10,217 nucleotides of DNA from the NCBI GenBank assembly GCA_046160545.1, contig JBJXGS010000067.1:1-10217 (forward strand). Direction: 5' to 3'. Each line of letters starts with the position of its first letter. Within the stretch, counting starts at the first letter, position 1. This DNA is from JAEUOS01 sp046160545. GTDB taxonomy: Bacteria; Pseudomonadota; Gammaproteobacteria; Burkholderiales; JAEUOS01. Under the pieces are notes generated by a model. It did not search any database. It had not been told where the DNA came from and was given only the letters and a program-made list of their open reading frames with translations. Made by a program: the position numbers and the translations under genes. This document shows positions 1 through 7,203 of the stretch, one piece after another.

Positions 1-89
1 CCAATATATTTGTACTGCGCAAGCGTCGGTGCCATGGCAAGTGCACACAGCAAGCCGGCAGCCAAGGGTGCAAAAGTGGAAAATTTCAT
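1..89 (-). CDS. Exported protein, N-terminal fragment (possible DUF4124-type)
   Basis: Reading the minus strand from an ATG at 89-87 gives 29 full codons before the window edge. The N-terminus looks like a Sec signal peptide: Met-Lys, then a hydrophobic stretch (LAAGLLCALAMAP), then a likely cleavage after Thr-Leu-Ala, leaving a mature start of QYKYIG. A good Shine-Dalgarno (AGGAG, complement of 96-100) lies 6 nt upstream, so start and strand look real. The gene follows prlC by 35 bp on the same strand and is probably co-transcribed with it. A mature protein starting Gln-Tyr-Lys-Tyr soon after signal cleavage resembles small periplasmic DUF4124 proteins of betaproteobacteria. That family guess rests on about six residues and is weak; the secretion signal is the solid part. 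Confidence 0.7.
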   Translation of the reverse strand, partial: MKFSTFAPLAAGLLCALAMAPTLAQYKYI

Positions 90-124
90 GCGAGTCTCCT
101 CGTCAATCGCTCTTCAGGAAGACG

Positions 125-2166
<2,042 letters not shown>

Positions 2167-2170
<4 letters not shown>

Positions 2171-3012
2171 GAGGTGCGTGCAGCCTTGAGTGTGTTGGCC
2201 AGGAGCATGGCGATGGTCATGGGGCCGACGCCGCCCGGGACGGGGGTAATCCAGCCGGCCTTGGGCGCGACGGCGGCAAAATCGACGTCGCCGGCCAGCT
2301 TGCCGTCGGGCAGGCGGTTGATGCCGACATCGATCACGCAGGCTCCTGGTTTGACCATGTCGGCGGTGACGAAGTTCGCCCGGCCGATGGCTGCCACGAG
2401 GATGTCGGCCTCGCGCGTCAAGGCCGCCAGATCCCGGGTAAGCGAATGACAGATCGTGACGGTGGCGTCCGCAGCCAGCAGCAGCATGGCCAACGGCTTG
2501 CCGACGATGTTGGAACGACCGATGATTACCGCACGGCTGCCGGGTAGCGGGATCTGCGCGTCCTGCAACATGGCCATGACGCCTGCGGGAGTGCAGGGCA
2601 CGAAGCCTGGCAGTCCGGTCATGAGTGCGCCGGCCGACGCCACATGGAATCCGTCGACATCCTTGGCCGGGACGATAGCCTCGATCACCCGGCCGGCGTC
2701 GATGTGCGGCGGCAACGGCAGTTGCACCAGAATGCCGTGCACTGCCTGATCGGCATTGAGCGCGGCGACCCGGGCGAGCAGGCCCGCTTCGTCGGTATCG
2801 CCGGGAAGTTCAACCAGGGTCGAGACGATGCCGGCTGACTCGCAGGCCTTGATCTTGTTGCGCACATAGACCCGTGATGCCGGATTGTCGCCGACAATGA
2901 CGACTGCAAGCCCGGGAGGAATCCCGTTGCCACGCAGCGCCAGTACCTCTTGTCTTATGGTTTCGCGCAGGCGTGCGGCCAGGGCTGCGCCGTCGATGAT
3001 GCGTGCTGCCAT
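2167..3012 (-). CDS. folD: FolD: methylenetetrahydrofolate dehydrogenase / methenyltetrahydrofolate cyclohydrolase
   Basis: A 281-residue cytosolic bifunctional enzyme that interconverts 5,10-methylene-, 5,10-methenyl- and 10-formyl-tetrahydrofolate using NADP. E. coli FolD has 288 residues. The active-site set is complete: K53 in YVRNKIKA, Q97 in VQLPLP and D120 in KDVDGFH correspond to K54, Q98 and D121 of E. coli. The nucleotide-binding signature GRSNIVGKPLA (165-175) and the C-terminal PVPGGVGPMT are present. It starts 20 bp after the kinase stop codon and its stop overlaps the prlC start by 4 nt, so it sits in the middle of a minus-strand operon. I see no strong Shine-Dalgarno before its ATG, which suggests dependence on upstream translation. 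It supplies one-carbon units for purines, fMet-tRNA and thymidylate. Confidence 0.97.
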
Positions 3013-3032
3013 GTTCGATGTCGCGCCGCGGG

Positions 3033-4550
3033 TTAAGCCTCGCGGCCCAGTTCCGCCAGCGCGGGATAAAGGGGCGCGAGTGTAGCAGGCAGCGCGGCAA
3101 AGACATGCTTGATACGAGCGTAACGCGCGTGCCTGCCGGGGTCTGGCCGCAGGCGGCGTGAGGCGACAGGAAGCAGGGCGACGGCCTGCGCCAGTGACGT
3201 GACCCGGCCGGTGGCCTTGAGTGCCATCAACGCGGCACCCTGCGCGGTCGTCTCGGGATTTTCCGCCACCACCAGGTCGCGGCCGAAGAGGTCTGTGGCC
3301 ATGGCGAGCCAGAAGGGCGACCTGGCGAATCCACCGCCAGCCAGGATCTCATCGACCGGCCCGCCGGAGAGTTCCTCCAGCACGTCCAGGATCATTGCCA
3401 GGTTGAAGAGCACGCCTTCCATGACCGCGCGGACCAGATGGGCCGGGCCGTGGGCGAAGGTGAGGCCAACAAAGGAGGCGCGCGCCTGCGCGTTCCACAA
3501 GGGGGCTCGCTCGCCGGCAAGATAAGGGTGGAACAAGAGGCCCTCGGCGCCGGCCGGCGCCTGTTCTGCCAGGTCTGCAAGGACGGTATAGGGATCGTCG
3601 CCTTCCAGCCCCGCACGCAGTTGCGCGAAGTTGTCGCGCAGCCAGCGTAGCGGCAGTCCACCCCCATTGGTCGCGCCGCCGATCACGAATTCACCTGCAT
3701 CGAGCTGGTAGCAAAAGGTGCGCATCGCGGCGTCCGGCGCCGGTTGCGGCACCGCCATGCGCATGGCCCCGCTGGTACCGATGGTGAGCACGGCGCGCCG
3801 TCGCGGGTCGGCTGCCAGCAGTCCCGCGCCGAGGTTGGCCAGACAGCCGTCTGAAGCACCGAGCATGAACGGAGTGTGTGCCGCGAGGCCGGTCAACTGT
3901 GTGACTTGCGCGTCAAGCCCGGACAGGAGCATGGTGGGCGGCGCGACACGCGACAAGCGGTCGCGCCCAACGCCGCAGGCGGCAAGTGCCACATCGCACC
4001 AGTCGCCGCCTTCCAGATCGTAGAGCCCGCTGGCGCCGGCGATGGCCGGGTCGACCAGCCACTGCCCGAAGAGGCGAAAGACCACGTATTCCTTGATCGA
4101 GACAAAGCGTGCGGCGCGCGCAAAGACTTGCGGTTCATGCGCCTTGAGCCAGACCAGCTTGGACAGCGGCGCCATCGGATGCAGTGGCACCCCGGTGCTG
4201 CGGTACAGCCCCGGTCCGGCAGGCGAGTCGCGCAGTGCAGCCGCCTCCCGCGCAGCACGGTTGTCCGCCCAGGTGAAGGCCGGGGTGAGCGCATGCCCTG
4301 CCTCGTCGACCGCGAGGAGGCTGTGCATGGCCGACGACAGCGCCACGCAGTCGATCGGACCGGCCGCGCGCACGCGTGCCAGGCATGCAAGTAGTGCCGA
4401 GAAGACGCTTTCGGCATCCTGCTCAGCCGCGCCGGACTGCGGCTGCGCAAGCGTGGTCTCGACCGATGCGGCGATACCGGTGAATCGCGCATCCTCGAAT
4501 ACCAGTGCGCGCGTCGATGAAGTGCCTAGGTCGATCGCGGCGATACGCAT
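3033..4550 (-). CDS. gntK: FGGY-family carbohydrate kinase, probable gluconokinase
   Basis: A 505-residue sugar kinase of the FGGY family (ASKHA fold). The N-terminal phosphate-1 motif is DLGTSSTRA (D7 onward). The likely catalytic base is D234 in GASDG, and the C-terminal ATP-binding half has TIGTSGA, LLFHPYLAGERAPLWN and AGGGFARSPFW. Several blocks match the Bacillus GntK gluconokinase subgroup as I recall it, rather than xylulokinase or glycerol kinase: SSAMHS, TWADNR, HPMAPLSK and IKEY. The expected reaction is gluconate + ATP to 6-phosphogluconate. It heads the minus-strand run into folD and prlC and is divergent from rpe, which fits entry of gluconate into the pentose-phosphate or Entner-Doudoroff route. 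No gluconate transporter or regulator lies beside it, so substrate assignment rests on motifs only. The start has a poor Shine-Dalgarno. Another pentose or polyol kinase is the main alternative. Confidence 0.85.
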   Translation of the reverse strand: MRIAAIDLGTSSTRALVFEDARFTGIAASVETTLAQPQSGAAEQDAESVFSALLACLARVRAAGPIDCVALSSAMHSLLAVDEAGHALTPAFTWADNRAAREAAALRDSPAGPGLYRSTGVPLHPMAPLSKLVWLKAHEPQVFARAARFVSIKEYVVFRLFGQWLVDPAIAGASGLYDLEGGDWCDVALAACGVGRDRLSRVAPPTMLLSGLDAQVTQLTGLAAHTPFMLGASDGCLANLGAGLLAADPRRRAVLTIGTSGAMRMAVPQPAPDAAMRTFCYQLDAGEFVIGGATNGGGLPLRWLRDNFAQLRAGLEGDDPYTVLADLAEQAPAGAEGLLFHPYLAGERAPLWNAQARASFVGLTFAHGPAHLVRAVMEGVLFNLAMILDVLEELSGGPVDEILAGGGFARSPFWLAMATDLFGRDLVVAENPETTAQGAALMALKATGRVTSLAQAVALLPVASRRLRPDPGRHARYARIKHVFAALPATLAPLYPALAELGREA

Positions 4551-4562
4551 CGAGGGCGAAGC

Positions 4563-4586
4563 TAGAATGGCAAGTCCATCATTCTA
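4563..4586. promoter_or_regulatory. Divergent promoter candidate with inverted repeat (gntK / rpe)
   Basis: The 48-bp gap between the two divergent genes contains a perfect 7-bp dyad, TAGAATG (4563-4569) and CATTCTA (4580-4586), with a 10-bp spacer. Each arm reads TAGAAT, a -10-like hexamer, on opposite strands. The distance from the hexamer to the start codon is 30 nt on both sides (GTG at 4599; ATG at 4550). I see no good -35 for either direction. It could be a pair of overlapping -10 elements, a repressor operator, or both. Being AT-richer than the surroundings supports a promoter role; the assignment is inferred. Confidence 0.4.
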
Positions 4587-4598
4587 CGGCGCACACCG

Positions 4599-5288
4599 GT
4601 GGCCTTTCGCATCGCCCCTTCGATCCTCTCGGCCGACTTCGCCCGCCTGGGCGAAGAGGTACGCGCCGTGCTCGCTGCCGGCGCAGACGTCGTGCATTTC
4701 GACGTCATGGACAACCACTACGTGCCCAACCTGACCGTCGGTCCGATGGTGTGCGAGGCAGTGCGGCCGCACGCGGTCAAGGACGGCAAGCCCGCGCCGA
4801 TCGACGTTCACCTCATGGTGAGCCCGGTGGATCGCATCGTGCCCGATTTCGCCCGCGCCGGCGCCAACATCATCAGCTTTCATCCCGAGGCCTCATCCCA
4901 CGTGCATCGCACCCTCGGGCTGATTCGTGAACAAGGCTGCAAAGCCGGCCTTGTCCTCAACCCCGGGACGCCCTTGCATTACCTGGATCACGTCATGCAC
5001 GAACTCGATCTCGTGCTGGTGATGTCGGTCAACCCAGGCTTCGGCGGGCAAAAATTCATTCCCGGCGCGCTGGACAAGCTGGCCGCGATCCGCGCGCGCA
5101 TCGACGCCCATCGCGCCGCCGGCGGCGGCGAGATCTGGCTGGAGGTCGACGGCGGGGTCAAGGTAGACAACATCGGCGCGATCGCCCGTGCGGGTGCCGA
5201 CACCTTTGTCGCCGGTTCGGCGATATTCGGCGCTGGCGACTATGCCGCGGTGATCGCGGCAATGCGCGGCGAAATCAGTCGGGCTTGA
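4599..5288 (+). CDS. rpe: Ribulose-phosphate 3-epimerase
   Basis: A 229-residue TIM-barrel enzyme that interconverts D-ribulose 5-phosphate and D-xylulose 5-phosphate in the pentose-phosphate and Calvin cycles. The family motifs are all present: IAPSILSAD (S8, D13), HFDVMDNHYVPN with metal ligands H33 and D35, DVHLMV with H71, MSVNPGFGGQKF, and LEVDGGVKVDNI, whose D184 is the second catalytic acid. The start is GTG at 4599. An in-frame TAG at 4563 blocks any distant upstream start, and the N-terminus then matches family length. The Shine-Dalgarno is weak. The stop codon lies in the loop of a terminator hairpin, and the last 14 bp overlap the convergent Bug gene. In many proteobacteria rpe is followed directly by gph and trpE; here a reversed gene separates them. 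Confidence 0.97.
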   Translation: MAFRIAPSILSADFARLGEEVRAVLAAGADVVHFDVMDNHYVPNLTVGPMVCEAVRPHAVKDGKPAPIDVHLMVSPVDRIVPDFARAGANIISFHPEASSHVHRTLGLIREQGCKAGLVLNPGTPLHYLDHVMHELDLVLVMSVNPGFGGQKFIPGALDKLAAIRARIDAHRAAGGGEIWLEVDGGVKVDNIGAIARAGADTFVAGSAIFGAGDYAAVIAAMRGEISRA

Positions 5289-6261
5289 GGCCCGCTTTTT
5301 GCACCAGGCGCGCGTACCTGGCCATTTCGCTGCGCAGGAACTGCGCAGCCGCCTCCGGACTGGTGACGTTGATCAGGTTGCCCTGCTTGGCCATGACTTC
5401 GCGCACTTCCGGTGCCGCCATGGCGGCGCTGAACGCGGCGTGCAGACGGCGCACCGTCTCCGGCGGCAGGCGAGCCGGTCCCACTGCGGCGAACCAGCCT
5501 TCGGCCAGGTAGTTGGGATAACCCTGCTCAGCCAGGGTCGGTATCTCTGGTGCCGCCGGGGAGCGCGTCGCGCTGCCCAGGCCGATGGCGCGCAGAGCGC
5601 CACTCTTCAAATGGCCCTGTACGGTAGGCAGCGCCGACACCGCGAGCTCGACTTGCCCGCCGATCACGTCGGTCAGCATGGGTGCGACTCCCTTGTAGGG
5701 TATGTGACGCACCTCGGCGCCAAGCTCGTCGACCAGCATTTCGCCTGCCAGGTGCAGGATGGTGCCGTTGCCCGAGGACGCGTAGTTGTAGGCACCGGGG
5801 CGTGCCTTCAGGAAGCTTGCCAGTTCGCGTGCGTTGGTCGCGCTGACCTTGGTCGGGTTGACCACCACCACGAAGGGCGTCGAGCCGAGAATTGCGATCG
5901 GCGTCACGTCAGCGATCGCATCGAAGGGCATCGACTTGAGCACCGACGGCGCGATGACATGGGTATTGGCGATGATGCTGATGGTGTTGCCATCAGGGGC
6001 CGACTTGATCATCGCGTGCGTGCCCGGAATGCCGCCCGCACCAGGCTGGTTCTCCACCACCACCGCCTGGCCACCGAGGGCGCGCGACAGGGCGTTGGTC
6101 ATGCTGCGGGTGTTGACATCAACGCCCGAGCCGGCGCCGACCGGAAGGATGATGCGCAGCGGACGGTCGGTCGCCTGGGCCAGCACGTTGGCCGCAGGCC
6201 AGGCGCAAAGGCAGGCAAGGATGGCGCAGAAGCTTTTTTGCCTAACGAGAGTATGGATCAC
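5275..6261 (-). CDS. Bug-family (TctC) tripartite tricarboxylate transporter substrate-binding protein
   Basis: A 328-residue periplasmic solute receptor of the Bug/TctC family (Bordetella uptake gene), which binds small carboxylates, amino acids or vitamins for TTT-type uptake or sensing. Residues 1-28 form a signal peptide (basic start, hydrophobic FCAILACLCAWPAANVLA, likely cleavage before Gln29). The mature part opens with RPLRIILPVGAGSGVDVNTR, where D48 is at the conserved ligand-contact position. Then come VVENQPGAGG, an SSGNGTILHLAGE block, and HIPYKGVAPMLTDVIGGQVEL, all typical of the family. The start is GTG at 6261, preceded by GAGGG; an in-frame stop just upstream rules out a longer form. 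No TctA or TctB membrane gene is nearby, so it is an orphan receptor that must borrow a transporter or serve signalling. Ligand unknown. Its 3' end overlaps rpe by 14 bp. Confidence 0.93.
   Translation of the reverse strand: MIHTLVRQKSFCAILACLCAWPAANVLAQATDRPLRIILPVGAGSGVDVNTRSMTNALSRALGGQAVVVENQPGAGGIPGTHAMIKSAPDGNTISIIANTHVIAPSVLKSMPFDAIADVTPIAILGSTPFVVVVNPTKVSATNARELASFLKARPGAYNYASSGNGTILHLAGEMLVDELGAEVRHIPYKGVAPMLTDVIGGQVELAVSALPTVQGHLKSGALRAIGLGSATRSPAAPEIPTLAEQGYPNYLAEGWFAAVGPARLPPETVRRLHAAFSAAMAAPEVREVMAKQGNLINVTSPEAAAQFLRSEMARYARLVQKAGLKPD
5280..5300 (+). terminator. Intrinsic terminator of rpe, inside the convergent gene's 3' end
   Basis: CGGGC (5280-5284) pairs with GCCCG (5290-5294) around a 5-nt loop TTGAG that contains the rpe TGA stop (5286-5288). 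One C and then five T (5296-5300) follow. This is a compact classical Rho-independent terminator on the plus strand. The same bases encode the last residues (KAGLKPD) of the minus-strand Bug protein. There is no T-tract on the minus side, so it should act in one direction only. Confidence 0.75.
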
Positions 6262-6291
6262 GGCGTGCCCTCATGGATGCGTGCGCGCAGT

Positions 6292-6319
6292 CTGCCACAG
6301 CCCGCGCCGCAGTGATAAT
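6292..6319 (+). promoter_or_regulatory. Candidate gph promoter giving a leaderless transcript
   Basis: A -10-like GATAAT lies at 6314-6319 with a -35-like CTGCCA (4 of 6 to TTGACA) at 6292-6297 and a 16-bp spacer. A start point about 7 nt after the -10 falls at 6326-6327, on the A of the gph ATG at 6327. That would make a leaderless mRNA, which fits the absence of a recognisable Shine-Dalgarno before this ATG. Seen: the two hexamers and their spacing. Inferred: promoter activity. Confidence 0.35.
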
Positions 6320-6326
6320 CCGCGCC

Positions 6327-7025
6327 ATGGAAAATGTTTCCCGTTTGTCGCCACCTCCCCGCGCCGTTCTATTCGACCTCGACGGCACGCTTTTGCACAC
6401 CTCCCCGGATCTGGCGGCAGCCGCCAACGCCGCCTTGTCGGACTTAAGCCTGCCTTCGATCCCGGCGGCGATCGTGGAAACCTTTGTCGGCAAGGGCATC
6501 GACACCCTGATGCGCCGCTGCCTGGACCATCTGGGTGCGGGCCAGGACGCGCAATTGTTCGATCGCGCGCGGCAGGCCTACATGCGGCGTTATGCAGAGC
6601 AGAACGGGATACTGGCGCGGCCGTACCCGGGGGTGCTGGCCGGCCTTGAGATGTTGCGTGCGGCAGAAGTGCCGCTCGGCGTGTGCACCAACAAGGCCGG
6701 CGCGTTCACGCTTCCCCTGCTTGAGCGTGCCGGTCTTTCGACCTATTTCAAGGCGGTGATCTGCGGCGATACCACCCCACGCAGGAAGCCGCATCCGGAC
6801 ATGATCCTAGCCGGCGCCGGTGCGCTTGGCGCTTCGGCACATGACTTGCTGATGGTGGGGGACTCGGTCAACGACGCCGCAGCGGCGCGCGCCGCAGGCT
6901 GCCCGGTATGGATCGTCCCCTATGGCTACAACGAGGGCAGGCCGGTGCAGGAGATCGATTGCGATGGTATAGTCCGCGACCTTGAACATGTCGCACTTTT
7001 GCTGTGCGGCTCTTCTCAAGCCTAG
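6327..7025 (+). CDS. gph: Phosphoglycolate phosphatase (HAD superfamily)
   Basis: A 232-residue HAD-like hydrolase that dephosphorylates 2-phosphoglycolate, a by-product of DNA 3'-end repair and of Rubisco oxygenation. All four HAD motifs are seen: FDLDGT with nucleophile D17 and acid D19, VCTNK with T121, the lysine K154 in RRKPHPD, and VGDSVND with D179 and D183 binding magnesium. I chose ATG 6327 over the in-frame ATG at 6273 because MENVSRLSPPPRAVLFDLDGT gives the usual short lead-in to motif I, whereas the 18 extra residues look like translated promoter. Neither start has a clear Shine-Dalgarno. gph sits directly upstream of the trp leader, an arrangement common in beta- and gammaproteobacteria. 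Other HAD phosphatases of the CbbY/Gph group are possible, but context favours Gph. Confidence 0.92.
   Translation: MENVSRLSPPPRAVLFDLDGTLLHTSPDLAAAANAALSDLSLPSIPAAIVETFVGKGIDTLMRRCLDHLGAGQDAQLFDRARQAYMRRYAEQNGILARPYPGVLAGLEMLRAAEVPLGVCTNKAGAFTLPLLERAGLSTYFKAVICGDTTPRRKPHPDMILAGAGALGASAHDLLMVGDSVNDAAAARAAGCPVWIVPYGYNEGRPVQEIDCDGIVRDLEHVALLLCGSSQA
6965..6973 (+). promoter_or_regulatory. Candidate trp operon promoter (extended -10) inside gph
   Basis: TGGTATAGT at 6965-6973 fits an extended -10 (TG, one base, TATAGT). Transcription would start near 6980, about 63 nt before the leader-peptide ATG, a usual distance for an attenuated operon. The -35 region (around 6945-6950, GTGCAG) is poor, which extended -10 promoters tolerate. 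It lies within the last codons of gph. The trp genes could also be read from the gph promoter. Confidence 0.3.
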
Positions 7026-7042
7026 GAAAGCAGTCGCAATCC

Positions 7043-7108
7043 ATGAACCATCCTGCAACGCACCGCGTGTGGAGCGCCGCTCCGGGAGCCTGGCCCTGGC
7101 GTAGCTAG
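7043..7108 (+). CDS. trpL: trp operon leader peptide (attenuator sensor)
   Basis: A 21-codon ORF: Met-Asn-His-Pro-Ala-Thr-His-Arg-Val-Trp-Ser-Ala-Ala-Pro-Gly-Ala-Trp-Pro-Trp-Arg-Ser, then TAG. Three of 21 residues are Trp (W10, W17, W19), two of them flanking a proline near the stop, as expected for ribosome-stalling control by charged tRNA-Trp. A purine-rich AGGAAAG (7024-7030) overlaps the gph stop and lies 12 nt upstream, a slightly long but usable spacing. The ORF sits between gph and trpE and is followed by competing hairpins. Three Trp codons in so short an ORF, upstream of trpE, is hard to explain by chance. It would act as a sensor and not as a functional protein. Confidence 0.85.
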   Translation: MNHPATHRVWSAAPGAWPWRS

Positions 7109-7164
7109 TGGCCGTCGCCCCGTCAAGGGGCCTCCCGTCCGTGCCGGCAATTCCGGTGCGGCCC
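7083..7164 (+). promoter_or_regulatory. trp attenuator: alternative RNA structures between trpL and trpE
   Basis: Several stems can be drawn by eye. CGGGAG (7083-7088, just before the Trp-Pro-Trp codons) pairs with CTCCCG (7132-7137). GCCCC (7117-7121) pairs with GGGGC (7127-7131) over a 5-nt loop. A 9-bp stem pairs 7139-7147 with 7153-7161 (two G-U pairs, loop CAATT). GGGCC (7128-7132) can instead pair with GGCCC (7160-7164), which would break the 9-bp stem. A ribosome held at W17/W19 would cover 7083-7088 and could free 7127-7137 for that alternative. The last stem is followed by CCCGCAGTG and not by a U-tract, so the off-state may not be a classical terminator. Folding is manual, without energies. 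Confidence 0.6.
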
Positions 7165-7168
7165 GCAG

Positions 7169-7184
7169 TGAAGTTGTGAAGTTG
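7169..7184 (+). repeat. Tandem 8-bp direct repeat before trpE
   Basis: TGAAGTTG occurs twice in immediate succession (7169-7176 and 7177-7184), between the last attenuator hairpin and the trpE Shine-Dalgarno (GGAG, 7191-7194). It is AT-richer than its surroundings and probably unpaired. It may be a simple duplication or an accessible ribosome standby or binding site; no function can be assigned. Confidence 0.5.
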
Positions 7185-7203
7185 CAATCTGGAGTGGATC
7201 ATC

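Noticed and set aside
3013..3032. Separate promoter or terminator between the kinase and folD
   Set aside because: The 20-bp gap is GC-rich and has no hairpin with a T-tract and no -10-like hexamer.
5299..6315. Long plus-strand open frame (338 codons) opposite the Bug gene
   Set aside because: It mirrors a well-supported Bug protein on the other strand. Its product is Arg/His/Gly-rich with no family motifs, typical of antisense frames in high-GC DNA.
6273..6326. Longer gph N-terminus from ATG 6273
   Set aside because: It has no Shine-Dalgarno, adds 18 residues before a normal family N-terminus, and would translate through the likely promoter.
6982..6987. TTGAAC as a -35 box for the trp operon
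   Set aside because: No -10-like hexamer occurs 16-18 bp downstream (that region is GC-rich).
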